Shown here: one piece after another, positions 36,220 through 45,968 of the stretch
Position numbering within the stretch: position 1 is the first letter of the stretch
How the letters are laid out: every line of letters begins with the position of its first letter
Assembly: GCF_002812725.1 (NCBI RefSeq)
Contig: NZ_NMUN01000008.1
Coordinates: 186,001 to 250,000 of the forward strand
Direction: 5' to 3'
Source of the DNA: Microbacterium sp. BR1
Lineage (GTDB): Bacteria > Actinomycetota > Actinomycetes > Actinomycetales > Microbacteriaceae
DNA length: 64,000 nt
Notes under the pieces: generated by a model
What the model was told of the DNA's origin: nothing
What the model saw: only the letters and a program-made list of their open reading frames with translations
The model's database searches: none
Program-made: the position numbers and the translations under genes

Positions 36220-36960
36220 GTGAGTGCAGCCACAATGCGGGGACGCGGGGGGATGTGGGCGTTGATCGGCGCCGCGGTGCTGGTCGCGGGGATCATCGCC
36301 ATCATCGTCGCGTCCATCCTGCCTCGACCTGCCGATCCGGCCCCGAGCCGGTCGGAGGGAACCTCACAGGGACCCGACGGCGTGACGGCGTCTCCCAATG
36401 CTCCATCCGAGGACGCGGCGGTCGACACCGAGGTCACGGGACGCGGTTGGGTGGCGGAGCCGATCACGACCGACCCGGAGCTGTATGCGCGTACCGCTCT
36501 CGCTGCCGCGTCGACCTTCGACACCACCCTCGCGAGCCGTGAAGAGTGGCTAACTTACCTCGACACCTGGTTCACCCCCGACACTCGCTACGCATCAGGC
36601 GCAGACCAGGCCGCGGAGCTCGTTGCCGCTCAGCTGGAGTTGCGTCAGGGTGTGGTGTTGCCGCAGGCGCAGTGGGATTCGATGGCGGCCAAGAGCGGCC
36701 GTGTCGTCGCGCAGACAACCGGCGAGATGACATTAATGCCCGTGCCTGAGGATGCCTCTGGCGATGTGGCGATTGGCACGGCGAATGTGACGTTGTCGTT
36801 CACGATGACCGGCGCAGATGGAGAGTCATCTTTCGACGAGACCGTTCGAGTGAGCGTCCAGGTGCTCTGCGGCCCGGATTCGATACCGACACCCGGGTCG
36901 GCGCAGACGCCAGGGGATTGCAAAGTCGTGCGGTTCTTCTCGGAGCCGATGGAGCCGTGA
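36220..36960 (+). CDS. Conjugation-module membrane protein, TcpC/VirB8-like
   Basis: 246 residues from GTG 36220. One membrane helix near residues 11-35 (GGMWALIGAAVLVAGIIAIIVASIL), a Pro/Ser-rich linker, then an extracytoplasmic domain of about 170 residues. The architecture and position (before an M23 peptidase, a small two-helix membrane protein and a TrbL-like protein) match the VirB8/TcpC-like component of actinobacterial integrative conjugative elements. I see no diagnostic motif, so the call rests on layout. Confidence 0.55.
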   Translation: MSAATMRGRGGMWALIGAAVLVAGIIAIIVASILPRPADPAPSRSEGTSQGPDGVTASPNAPSEDAAVDTEVTGRGWVAEPITTDPELYARTALAAASTFDTTLASREEWLTYLDTWFTPDTRYASGADQAAELVAAQLELRQGVVLPQAQWDSMAAKSGRVVAQTTGEMTLMPVPEDASGDVAIGTANVTLSFTMTGADGESSFDETVRVSVQVLCGPDSIPTPGSAQTPGDCKVVRFFSEPMEP

Positions 36961-36961
36961 C

Positions 36962-37579
36962 ATGGGAGCCCCCGTTGCAGTCGCCGCCGCCGTCATCAGG
37001 ACGCGCGGCGCCCGCCGCCTGATCGGCCTCTTCGCCGGCGTCCTGGCGTGCGTCGCCGCGGCCGTCTTCGCGCCCCTGATCGTGCTGCCCCTGACAGTCG
37101 CGGCGCAGTCCTCGACGACGGTCTCGAACGAGGGCGCCAACGGCGCCCCGATAGTCGTCGGCGAATGGGGATACCCCTACGCGGGCAGTCACACCACGGG
37201 CCGCGGCTACGGGTGGCACCCGGTGAAGGGATGCGCATACTGCCCCGCCGCTCACTTCGGGTACGACATGGCACAAGGGTGCGGGGCGGACATCTTCGCC
37301 GCCGGCCCCGGCACGGTGACCCTCGCTGGGCGGTTCGGGCAGTTCGGCAACAGCGTGATCATCGACCACGGCGCTGGCACCGTCACCCTTTACGCGCACC
37401 TCGCCGACGGATCGATCACTGTGGCCAAAGGCCAGCAAGTGACCGCCGGGACGCGGGTCGGCGGGGAAGGGCAGACGGGTCTGTCCTACGGCTGTCATCT
37501 GCATTTCGAGGTGCGGCAGAACGGCGCTCGCATCGACCCGGCCCCATTCATGGCCGCCCTAGGTCTCCCTCTGATTTGA
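36962..37579 (+). CDS. M23 peptidase (LytM-like) of the conjugation module
   Basis: 205 residues. Signal/anchor helix near 20-48, then an M23 domain with zinc ligands in AHFGYDMAQGCG (about residues 99-110) and GCHLHFEVRQNGARIDP (about 178-194). It should cut peptidoglycan to let the mating channel pass the cell wall. A cysteine pair CAYC near 94-97 is extra. It starts one base after the preceding gene. Confidence 0.85.
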   Translation: MGAPVAVAAAVIRTRGARRLIGLFAGVLACVAAAVFAPLIVLPLTVAAQSSTTVSNEGANGAPIVVGEWGYPYAGSHTTGRGYGWHPVKGCAYCPAAHFGYDMAQGCGADIFAAGPGTVTLAGRFGQFGNSVIIDHGAGTVTLYAHLADGSITVAKGQQVTAGTRVGGEGQTGLSYGCHLHFEVRQNGARIDPAPFMAALGLPLI

Positions 37580-37613
37580 CCACGCACCATCTCACGCGAT
37601 GCAAGGAGCGATC

Positions 37614-37913
37614 ATGACACCCACCACGCTGGTCCCGTTCGACGTCGAAGTGCCCGACGTGAATCCCGACTTCTCCGCCCCGTTCTTCCAAGGATTCCAA
37701 GTGATCGCCTCCTACATTCTTGCGGGCGCGATGATGGTGGTCCTGATCATGCTGATCATCGCTGGTGCCGCCCTCGCCTTTCGCGGGATCGCGTCTGACC
37801 GGGTGCGGACTTGGGCCGGGGAGAACATCCTCTGGATCTTCATCGCCGCCGCCGTCTTGGGGGCAGCGAGCGGCCTGTTCCAGTGGTTCGTGAACTTTGA
37901 CTTCGGCTTCTAA
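37614..37913 (+). CDS. Small two-helix membrane protein of the conjugation module
   Basis: 99 residues from ATG 37614 with AAGGAG nine bases upstream. Two hydrophobic helices (about residues 28-56 and 70-92). This is the size and placement of the pilin-like/TcpD-like membrane component in actinobacterial conjugation clusters. The last base is shared with the start of the next gene (TAATG). Confidence 0.65.
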   Translation: MTPTTLVPFDVEVPDVNPDFSAPFFQGFQVIASYILAGAMMVVLIMLIIAGAALAFRGIASDRVRTWAGENILWIFIAAAVLGAASGLFQWFVNFDFGF

Positions 37914-39418
37914 TGCGCCTCGCCCGCCCACTCACCCTGGGCATCGTCCTCGGAGCGGCCCTCGGGATCGGGGCGCTCGCCCCAGCCGCCGCAGCACTGC
38001 AGGCGTCTGGCGAGTGGACGACGGTATCCGTGGTCTCTGCCGCCGTGGTCGAAGGTGAACCGTGGAGCTCGCCGGCCTACCCGGTGGACTGTGAAGAGGC
38101 GAACGGACAGATCGCCTGCACTCCTACCCTTGCGGCCGACGTTCGGGCGCAACAGTGTTTTCTCGGTGTCGCCGTGAACGGTGCCCGCGCCACTGTCTGC
38201 ACGACCTATGAGGGACATGCAGCAGCAATCCAGGGCGCCGGGGGTAAGCCGGTCGTGGTGGCATACGGATGCAGTTTCGGCGATGTGTTGTGTGCGTCGT
38301 TCGAGAACTTCGGGCGGGGCATGGCGATTGCGACGACGGGGATGATGTACGTGGTCGCGCTGAACATGCAGTTCGACACGTCGTCGTTGCTGTGGACCGC
38401 GGCAGTAGGCGAGTGGTCGTTCTGGCAGTGGGCGATTCTCATCATCTTGTTCGGCGCGATGATCTGGGCTGTCACCGCCGCCATCGTCTCCGGTGATCGG
38501 GAGCAACTCGTCGGCGCGATCGTGCGTTCGTTCATCGCGATCCCCGCGGTGCCGCTCACCTTGTGGTTGACGGGGCATCTATTGAACACGATCGATGAGA
38601 TGACCTGGTATGTGATGAACCGGGACGGGCCGATCGCGTTGTTCTCGACTCTGCAGTCGGTGATGTGGGCCGGTGGGCAGGCGAACTATTTCTTCGCCGT
38701 CATCATCCACGGGCTCCTGATGGTCGGGATGCTGCTGCTCATGTTGGTGTTTGCGTTTCGCAACATCGTCCTCGCCGCGTTGATCGCGGTCGGTCCGGTC
38801 GCGTGGATGCTTTTCCCCGTCCGAGGCACCGGGCCGCAGTGGGTGATCCGGTACGTGTCCGCTGTCGTCGTACTGCTGCTTACGGGCCCCTTGACAGTCG
38901 GGTTCGTGACATTGATCATCAATGGGCTCGCCGATGTGCGAACGATCTGGGACCCGCAGTCCTGGCCGCTGCTGATCGGTCTTGTTTTGGTCGCCTTCGC
39001 GCCGTTCGCGATCTTCGGGCTGTTCTCCTTCGTCGGCGGAGTCGCCGCGGACTCCCTGGGCTCAGCCCTGGGATCAGGCGCCCGCCGTGCCAGCGGAAAC
39101 GCAGCACGGTCGGTCGCGAGCATCCCCACTCGCCTCGGCGGATCCCCAGCCGGCGTCCCGACCGGATCCCGCGGCGGCGCGAACGTCCGACCGCCGTCAG
39201 CACCAGCCGTCGGCGCGCCAACCCTCCCCAAAGGCGCAGGCACACCAGCGAGCACGAGCCCCGCAAGCCCCGCCCGCCAAAGCGTCCCCGCCCCGGCGGG
39301 TGCAACGTCCCCGCCCGCACCGACGCCGACGATGCCCGCGGGAACACAAGTGACTACTTCGGGACCGAGGCCCCCGTCAATGGCGTCGACCCCGGCGAGT
39401 GAGAGGAGGCCGTCATGA
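37913..39418 (+). CDS. TrbL/VirB6-like conjugal transfer membrane protein
   Basis: 501 residues. Signal-like N-terminus, an extracytoplasmic stretch with several cysteines to about residue 130, then six or seven membrane segments between about 135 and 385, and a long disordered C-terminus rich in Ala, Pro, Ser and Gly. This is the polytopic TrbL/VirB6 type that builds the inner-membrane channel. Its TGA overlaps the ATG of the next gene. Confidence 0.75.
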   Translation: MRLARPLTLGIVLGAALGIGALAPAAAALQASGEWTTVSVVSAAVVEGEPWSSPAYPVDCEEANGQIACTPTLAADVRAQQCFLGVAVNGARATVCTTYEGHAAAIQGAGGKPVVVAYGCSFGDVLCASFENFGRGMAIATTGMMYVVALNMQFDTSSLLWTAAVGEWSFWQWAILIILFGAMIWAVTAAIVSGDREQLVGAIVRSFIAIPAVPLTLWLTGHLLNTIDEMTWYVMNRDGPIALFSTLQSVMWAGGQANYFFAVIIHGLLMVGMLLLMLVFAFRNIVLAALIAVGPVAWMLFPVRGTGPQWVIRYVSAVVVLLLTGPLTVGFVTLIINGLADVRTIWDPQSWPLLIGLVLVAFAPFAIFGLFSFVGGVAADSLGSALGSGARRASGNAARSVASIPTRLGGSPAGVPTGSRGGANVRPPSAPAVGAPTLPKGAGTPASTSPASPARQSVPAPAGATSPPAPTPTMPAGTQVTTSGPRPPSMASTPASERRPS

Positions 39419-39640
39419 CGGTGACAGGCGACACGGGGCGGCCGGTGCGGCTGCCGCGCCGTTCACGGCAGGGCATCGTGCTCGGCATGGATGGCTGGCA
39501 AGTCGGGTTCCTCGCCACCGCAGCGCTGGTGATCTTGATCGCGGTGAACAGGTTCGGGCCCGTCGGCCTCCTCTACTCCGCCCCCATATTTCTGATCCTC
39601 GGCGGCACCGCTCTCGCGACTATCCATGGGATTTCTGCCC
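39415..39640 (+). pseudogene. SCO6880/PrgI-like conjugation protein, N-terminal fragment
   Basis: The frame begins MTVTGDTGRPVRLPRRSRQGIVLG (in part) with two hydrophobic stretches (WQVGFLATAALVILIAV and LLYSAPIFLILGG), as at the start of SCO6880-type proteins that precede the VirB4 ATPase. Family similarity ends near 39640; the open frame continues to 39819 with unrelated sequence. So the conjugation block is cut here and lacks VirB4, coupling protein and relaxase. Confidence 0.65.
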
Positions 39641-39952
39641 CACGGATGGGGGGGAGGCATCCGATAGCTCCCCGCACTGCGCAGTACAGGTCTGGAACTC
39701 CTGGAGATCGTTGGATACTCAAGGAATGTGCTTTGTGCACAACTCGAAGTATATCGGATCAGCATGGAGGATTCCGGGAGTCATGTGATGACACGGTGGT
39801 GACCGATCGAAACTCATGACGGCGGATCGTCGTGCGTGCTAGATGTCCACAGCCTAGCTGCAGTCAGGGCGGTCAGCGTAGCAGGGCCAGCAGCGCCGGA
39901 GTCATCCTTCCACGCAGCGCTCACCTGCGCACCCAACCAGGAGACGCGGCCC
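39641..39952. other. Join between truncated conjugation block and TetR gene
   Basis: About 310 bases without a supported gene. The GC content falls around 39700-39780. No tRNA end, IS end or obvious attachment repeat was seen by eye. Confidence 0.5.
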
Positions 39953-40549
39953 CTAGTAGCGGACGGTGAATGCTGCATCTAGGGCGTCACCGAACGGCAC
40001 GGCGGCGTTGGTCTCGGTCCACGAGGCAAGGGCTGCGTCTAGGCAGGCGAAGGCGCTGCCGACTAGTGTGCGAGCCTCGAGGTCAACGAAGAGAGGGTCG
40101 TCCTCGAGGCGTTCCCTGATTAGAGGTGTGAGCAGGGCGGACCAGGCGAGGTGCTTTTCGAGGTTTCGTGCGCGGAGTGATGCTGCACTGTAGATCACAC
40201 GCATGGTTCGAAGCCACTTGTCGGGCTGCGCGTCGATTTGCTCCGCGCCATCGCGCATGCCGAGGTGCAGTGCCCGCCAGGGCGTCTGGTCTGCCAGTCG
40301 CCGGGCGACGTTGTCCCGGAGCTGGGTGCCTGCGATGACAAGGTCGCCGATCACGGCGTCTTCTTTGCTGGCGTAGTAGCGGAAGTAGCTGCGAACCGAG
40401 ATACCGACCGCGGTCACGATGTCTTCGATGGTGGTCTGCTCGAACCCCTTCTCATCGAAGAGGATGAGCGCGTGCTCGGCGATGCGTTCGCGCACTGCTT
40501 CGCGAGTTATCGCACGCAACCCGCTAGCCGGGGCCGGGGGACGGTTCAT
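39953..40549 (-). CDS. TetR-family regulator
   Basis: 198 residues from ATG 40549 (a start ten codons earlier at 40579 exists). HTH: RIAEHALILFDEKGFEQTTIEDIVTAVGISVRSYFRYYASKEDAV, written here only to note the recognition helix VGISVRSYFRYY near residue 50. The ligand domain is variable. It faces the aldo/keto reductase gene across about 80 bases that contain TGTGTCA twice (40572-40578, 40582-40588), a possible operator, so it probably represses that gene. Confidence 0.85.
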   Translation of the reverse strand: MNRPPAPASGLRAITREAVRERIAEHALILFDEKGFEQTTIEDIVTAVGISVRSYFRYYASKEDAVIGDLVIAGTQLRDNVARRLADQTPWRALHLGMRDGAEQIDAQPDKWLRTMRVIYSAASLRARNLEKHLAWSALLTPLIRERLEDDPLFVDLEARTLVGSAFACLDAALASWTETNAAVPFGDALDAAFTVRY

Positions 40550-40610
40550 GTTCCGAGCATACCGCGCCGTTTGTGTCATGCTGTGTCAGTTTTGACGTAG
40601 GGTGTTGTAA

Positions 40611-41600
<990 letters not shown>

Positions 41601-41778
41601 AGTAGCACAGCGGGCCCGCCGCGATCTTCACAACCTGCCACGAGAGGCCCAGCAAGGAGTGCAGTCTCCGGAGCGACCGGGGTCGCCGTCAATGATCGCA
41701 CGGGTCCCCCGAGGGCCGACTCTTCCCCGACACTGGCTCACCTCCGTCGACGAGCCGTCGAGGGATGGGCTAGAACCA

Positions 41779-43248
41779 TCAGATGGCCGCCGCCTCGAGG
41801 CGGACGTCACGGCGCGTCGGAATGACAATCGGGTGTGTACCGGCCATCCGCTCGAGCACGCGAATCACTTGACATGAATAGCCGTACTCGTTGTCGTACC
41901 AGACATAGAGGACAAGATTCACACCGTCGACAATCGTGGCGAGCCCATCGACGATCCCCGCGCGATGCGAACCGACGAAGTCAGTAGAGACAACCTCAGG
42001 TGATTCGACGTAGTCAATCTGCTGCCGCAGTTGCGAATGCAGCGATACGCGACGGAGGTAGTCGTTGACGTCGTCCTTCGTCGCCGGACGGTCGAGCGTC
42101 AGATTGAGGATCGCGAGCGAAACGTCCGGGGTTGGTACACGAATGGCCGAGCCGGTGAGCTTCCCGGCAAGTTTCGGCAGCGCCTTTGCGACCGCTTCTG
42201 CTGCCCCTGTCTCGGTGATGACCATGTTCAGCACCGCGGACCTTCCCCGCCGGTCGCCTTTGTGGAAGTTGTCGGTGAGGTTCTGGTCATTCGTGAATGA
42301 GTGCACGGTCTCGACGTGGCCGCGAGCGACCCCGTAGGCCTCGTCGATCGCCTTGAGCACTGGAGTGATCGCGTTCGTTGTGCATGACGCAGCCGACAGC
42401 ATCCGGTCGGCTGCTGTGATCGTCTCATCGTTGATGCCGTGCACGATGTTCTTTAGCGGCTTCTTCCCAGGCGCGGTCAGCAGCACCCGTGCCACACCCG
42501 AACTTCGCAGATGCTGAGCCAGGCCAGACTCATCACGCCAGCGGCCCGTGTTATCAACGACGATCGCGTCGTGGATTCCGTACGCCGTGTAGTCGATCCC
42601 AGCCGGGTCATCGGAGTAGATGACTTGGATTCGGGTGCCGTTAGCAATCAGCACGTCGTGTGCGGCGTCTACCGTCACCGAGCCAGCGAATGGCCCGTGG
42701 ACCGAGTCGCGAGCGAGCAGACTTGCCCGCTTGACGAGATCATTCTCCGACCCGCGACGCACCACGATCGCGCGCAACCGCAGCCCGCGACCGTTTCCCG
42801 CGTGGGCGACGAGGATTCGAGCAAGCAGCCGACCAATTCGGCCGAATCCGTAGAGCACCACGTCCGTGCCAGCGACGGGGGGCGCCTCGCGCGGCGCTGC
42901 TGCGAGAATGCTGCGCACGTGATCCACGACGTCCGACGCTGCCGCGTCGCGCAACGACGCCGCTAGCCGCGCCACGTCGATCGACGCGGGGCTAGGTGAG
43001 ATCTTGAGTAGCGCATCGATCACGACCGATGTCTCGGCAAGGGGGAGTTCCTCGTGGCCGAGTTCACGTGCGCGCTCGTGCACCGAAATGACGCCGGCAG
43101 CGGACAGATTGATGAGCCGATGCCCGTGAATCGACGTCACCACCCCGTGGTCACGGTACAGGCGGCCGATCCGCGGTATAAGCTGCTCCGCCTGTTCTTC
43201 GCGGGCGATCCAGGCATCACGATGCGCATCGTAGGTGGCTGCGGACAC
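41779..43248 (-). CDS. Glyceraldehyde-3-phosphate dehydrogenase, long (about 480-residue) type
   Basis: 489 residues from GTG 43248, which has TGAGGAGAG upstream. An N-terminal extension of about 125 residues precedes a standard GAPDH: VVLYGFGRIGRLLARIL (NAD site), LSAASCTTNAITPVL (catalytic Cys near 297), HSFTNDQNLTDN, and WYDNEYGYSCQVIRV near the end. This is the class of corynebacterial GapB, an NADP-tolerant enzyme used mainly in gluconeogenesis. It is unlike the type II enzyme at 2023-3081, so the window encodes two unrelated GAPDHs. Confidence 0.9.
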   Translation of the reverse strand: MSAATYDAHRDAWIAREEQAEQLIPRIGRLYRDHGVVTSIHGHRLINLSAAGVISVHERARELGHEELPLAETSVVIDALLKISPSPASIDVARLAASLRDAAASDVVDHVRSILAAAPREAPPVAGTDVVLYGFGRIGRLLARILVAHAGNGRGLRLRAIVVRRGSENDLVKRASLLARDSVHGPFAGSVTVDAAHDVLIANGTRIQVIYSDDPAGIDYTAYGIHDAIVVDNTGRWRDESGLAQHLRSSGVARVLLTAPGKKPLKNIVHGINDETITAADRMLSAASCTTNAITPVLKAIDEAYGVARGHVETVHSFTNDQNLTDNFHKGDRRGRSAVLNMVITETGAAEAVAKALPKLAGKLTGSAIRVPTPDVSLAILNLTLDRPATKDDVNDYLRRVSLHSQLRQQIDYVESPEVVSTDFVGSHRAGIVDGLATIVDGVNLVLYVWYDNEYGYSCQVIRVLERMAGTHPIVIPTRRDVRLEAAAI

Positions 43249-43775
43249 GTCTCTCTCCTCAGGCGCACCTTGGATTGAAGCGCCCTCTCCCGTTACGAAC
43301 GTTGTGTTAAGTGTGAATGCACTTCGTACCAGCTTACGATGCATTCGTGCAGCATGGCTAATTATCCCGCTTCGTCCACCGTAGTTCGCTCGACAGGGAT
43401 CTGCAGCAGGGCGAAGCCTATGGCTGGGACGGCCCTGCACGGCTGAGGGTGTATCCGCGAGCGGAGCCGCAGGTCCAGCATCTCCGGGATCGTTGGTCGA
43501 CTCCGGCAGGGTTCCCCGCCTGGATCCGCAACGCGATCGACCGAGCAAAGGGACGATGGGTTCGAAGTAGTCTCGACTCGCGGATGCGTTCATGGCCTGC
43601 TGCCCGGTGTTTCCCATTCGGCAGGACGCTCCGCATTCCCAGGAACGACTCGTTCTGCTCCCGCCCCTTCCCTCAGCGGCGCGAGTCGACGACCATGTCA
43701 CAAATCCGGAGCCTGGACGTCTTTCTCTGTGAGGCCGCGCAAGTCGGCGTGGCCATGACACGAAAGAGATCCGTC
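43249..43775. other. 527-base intergenic region with a palindrome
   Basis: No convincing gene. GAATGCA (43315-43321) and TGCATTC (43340-43346) form a 7-base inverted repeat upstream of the long GAPDH gene, which may be an operator. A plus-strand frame from 43449 runs into the SnoaL-like gene but its first 109 codons look non-coding. Confidence 0.5.
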
Positions 43776-44156
43776 ATGACAACTGCCATCTTCGACCTCG
43801 CTGAGCTGCCGCGGGCGTTCGCCGATCGCTTCAATGCCCGTGACTTGGACGGCCTCGTTGCTCTCACCACGCCTGAGACGGTCTTTGTGCCTGCTCCAGG
43901 GCAGCCGGTGCAGGGCGCAGATCAAGTGCGGGCTGCACTTGAGAGCTTTCTCGGGATCGACTTGCCGATCTCGCTGACCGTGCGTCACACGTTCGTCGCC
44001 GGAGCGACCGGCCTCGCCGTCGCCGATTGGAAGATAGAAGGCACGGGGCCTGACGGCGCGGCGGTGTCGCTGTCGGGCAGCACCGCCGATGTCGCGACCC
44101 TTGACGAAGCGAAGGGCTGGCGATACACCATCGACAATCCGTTCGGAACGGCCTGA
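43776..44156 (+). CDS. SnoaL-like/NTF2-fold protein
   Basis: 126 residues from ATG 43776 (AAAGAGAT upstream). Pattern of the NTF2-like fold: PRAFADRFNARDLDGLVALTTPETVFVP near the start, QGADQVRAALESFL, and alternating strands such as VRHTFVAGATGLAVADWKIEG. Small proteins of this kind are isomerases, hydrolases or ligand-binding partners. It converges on an ECF sigma gene 50 bases away. SnoaL domains accompany some ECF sigma factors, but no direct link is shown. Confidence 0.75.
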   Translation: MTTAIFDLAELPRAFADRFNARDLDGLVALTTPETVFVPAPGQPVQGADQVRAALESFLGIDLPISLTVRHTFVAGATGLAVADWKIEGTGPDGAAVSLSGSTADVATLDEAKGWRYTIDNPFGTA

Positions 44157-44206
44157 GCCCGGCCGCTGGGCAGGGGGTGGAGTCCGCTCAACCTCCTGCC
44201 CACCGT

Positions 44207-44746
44207 TCACACGCCCGACTCGCCTCCCTCGGTCCGAAGTTCGGCTCGCAGCATGGAGCGCGCACGCGTCAATCGCTGACGCACCGCTGATGGGTTGATA
44301 CCGAGCATCGCGGCGGTCTCGGCGGCGCTGCGGCCTTCCATTACTGAGAGCACGAATGGGTCGCGCAACGTGTCAGGCAGATCGTGGATCGCATCCACGG
44401 CCTGGCGGAGACGCACACGATCGTCGACCGCGCTGAGGACATCGTGCGCAGCGGAGAGACTGACGGAGAGTTGCTCCTCGGGCCGGCGAGAACGCAGGCG
44501 AAACAGGTCGGCCGCCGTTGTACGCGCGATCACGTCGATCCACGCGCACAGTGACTTCGGTTCGGAAGAGGCGACTGTATCCACCGACCGCCACGCACGC
44601 AACGCGATCGTCTGGGCCACGTCGTCGGCGTCGTCGGGATGCACACCGAGCGAGATGCTCCGCCGGCGTAGCCTCAGCGGCTCGGCCGTCAGCAGAGCCT
44701 CCAAGACCTCGCGGCGAGCAGGAACAGCTGCATTCTGATCAGTCAT
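44207..44746 (-). CDS. ECF-type RNA polymerase sigma factor
   Basis: 179 residues from ATG 44746. Region 2: DDADDVAQTIALRAWRSVDT near residues 41-60, followed by WIDVIARTTAADLFR. Region 4: IHDLPDTLRDPFVLSVMEGRSAAETAAMLGINPSAVRQRLTRA (in part) near 120-163, an HTH. No fused anti-sigma is present. Its start overlaps the end of a 51-codon ORF by eight bases, so it is translationally coupled to it. Confidence 0.85.
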   Translation of the reverse strand: MTDQNAAVPARREVLEALLTAEPLRLRRRSISLGVHPDDADDVAQTIALRAWRSVDTVASSEPKSLCAWIDVIARTTAADLFRLRSRRPEEQLSVSLSAAHDVLSAVDDRVRLRQAVDAIHDLPDTLRDPFVLSVMEGRSAAETAAMLGINPSAVRQRLTRARSMLRAELRTEGGESGV

Positions 44747-44894
44747 GCCCGGTGTCAAGCTGCGAGCTGAGGCTCTCTTCATCAGGAGACACGTTCGAGG
44801 AGCTGCCGATCGGGAGGAGACATCCATCCGACCCACAGATACCGTCCGCGTCAGCGTTGCCCAGGATCGTCAGTGGGACTTTGGGGTCACTCAT
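44739..44894 (-). CDS. 51-residue peptide coupled to the ECF sigma gene
   Basis: ATG 44894 follows AAGGAAG, a strong ribosome site, and the TGA at 44739-44741 lies inside the start region of the sigma gene. The product starts MSDPKVPLTILGNADADG, has a centre ICGSDGCLLPIG with cysteines at 20 and 25, then a hydrophilic Ser/Asp/Glu-rich tail. No signal peptide or membrane helix. I do not recognise a family. Possibilities are a redox or metal-sensing partner of the sigma factor or a precursor peptide; both are guesses. Confidence 0.55.
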   Translation of the reverse strand: MSDPKVPLTILGNADADGICGSDGCLLPIGSSSNVSPDEESLSSQLDTGHD

Positions 44895-44908
44895 CGAATC
44901 ACTTCCTT

Positions 44909-45085
44909 CTAGGTCGATCGAACCGACTCGAACAGACCGATGATCGCCTCCGCGGTCTGCGCCCCGATGCGCCGTCGGAACGACCGATAAACGAGTTCCA
45001 CTCCGTCGCCGTCCGCGCGAATCGGGCGGCCGCCTCGTTCAACACGCTCGTGCACCATCCCGCAGCACATTCGCATCTGGCGCAT
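44909..45085 (-). CDS. 58-residue ORF or gene tail upstream of the 51-residue peptide
   Basis: ATG 45085 to TAG 44909-44911, which is 14 bases before the next ATG. The product has MRMCCGMVHERVERGG and YRSFRRRIGAQTAEAIIGLF, a helical, basic protein with a CC pair. It starts just after the point where the neighbouring acyl-CoA-dehydrogenase-fold gene is cut, so it may be the intact first gene of the sigma operon or the tail of a larger one removed by that event. Confidence 0.35.
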   Translation of the reverse strand: MRQMRMCCGMVHERVERGGRPIRADGDGVELVYRSFRRRIGAQTAEAIIGLFESVRST

Positions 45086-45107
45086 GGCGACCCATCCGAT
45101 TGGCCGC

Positions 45108-45548
45108 TCAGCTGCCCGTTCCGTAACCCCACCGACCGGTGACGCGATAGCCGCCGTCGACGCGGTCGGCCCGCGAGCTCGGTGCGAGCACGATGGAGAT
45201 GAAGGAGGTCCCGGCACCACCGCCCCAGACGTCCTGCTGCGCACGGTCGTCCATGAGGGCGAGCACCCAGGCGCCGGAGTCGAGGATTCCGTGCACCCAT
45301 GCCGCACTGCCGTCGCCGAGGGCGATGGCACGCGCGACAGCGTGTGCTTCACCGGTGTTCGCCGCGAGGCCGCCGAACCGGGTCGGCACCGAGATGGTGA
45401 ACGCGCCGGTCTCAGCTAGGGCGTCGAACGCCGCGACCGGGATGCGGCGCAGCTCCTCGCCTTCCCTGCCCGCTGCGGACAGCTCTGGCCGCAGCTCGTC
45501 GATGCGCTCGATTACGGCGGCGATCTCAGGACGGATGTGATCTGACAC
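45108..45548 (-). pseudogene. Acyl-CoA dehydrogenase-fold flavoprotein, N-terminal third only
   Basis: GTG 45548 with AAGGAGCC upstream starts a protein homologous to the three intact genes at 59767, 61121 and 62470: IERIDELRPELSAAGREGEE, VPTRFGGLAANTGEAHAVARAIALGDGSAAWV, and VDGGYRVTGRWGYGTGS. It ends with TGA at 45108-45110, exactly where relatives continue LHSAW or WHSQW. So about 250 residues are missing, with a clean join to unrelated sequence. Confidence 0.85.
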
Positions 45549-45968
45549 GCGAGAGGCTCCTTGTCGTATTACTGGCGATAGTCAGGACTGAGGACGGAGA
45601 CGCCCGAGCCCACGCGGGGACGGTCCGTGTTCGGAGGGGCCATGCGCCCGTAGGTGCGGTTGGCGACGCATGCCATCGCCGGGTCGCCACGAGGTCGTCG
45701 TGCGACGAGTGTTGGTGGCGTCGTGCATGTCGGCGTGATCCTCTTCGATCTGTCGCTGCCGTCGCGCTGCATCGCGACGACCTGCCGTCACGCTAGGCAG
45801 CCACCCGATGGCACGCCAATGCTGCGGCGTGAGGTTTGCGCCCTGCGTCGCAGTCGGTGCGTTGCAGGTCGGTGCGCGCCGCGCCGGCGGCTCACCGGGC
45901 AGTCGACGCGCTCGCGGTTGCGGGAAGTGTTCTCGGCTGTCGATCGAACCGCGCGGCGGAAACCACGG
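45549..45968. other. 420-base stretch with decayed sequence
   Basis: A minus-strand frame ending at 45569 (TYGRMAPPNTDRPRVGSGVSVLSPDYRQ, cut here to its end) sits in the place of a gene preceding the truncated flavoprotein and may be the tail of a lost operon member. I could not assign it. Nothing else supported. Confidence 0.35.

Noticed and set aside
35894..36223. 109-codon plus-strand frame before the conjugation genes
   Set aside because: No known domain, no ribosome site, and a competing minus-strand frame of the same length; left as unassigned sequence.
39640..39790. Possible tRNA or attachment site at the end of the conjugation fragment
   Set aside because: The GC-rich stems do not fold into a cloverleaf by eye and no repeat of the sequence was found on the other side.
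41601..41778. Terminator between the aldo/keto reductase and the long GAPDH gene
   Set aside because: GCGGGCCCGC is palindromic, but there is no loop and no T-run, so a terminator is not supported.
43449..43775. Upstream extension of the SnoaL-like gene by 109 codons
   Set aside because: Composition is not protein-like, and a better start at 43776 has a ribosome site and matches family length.
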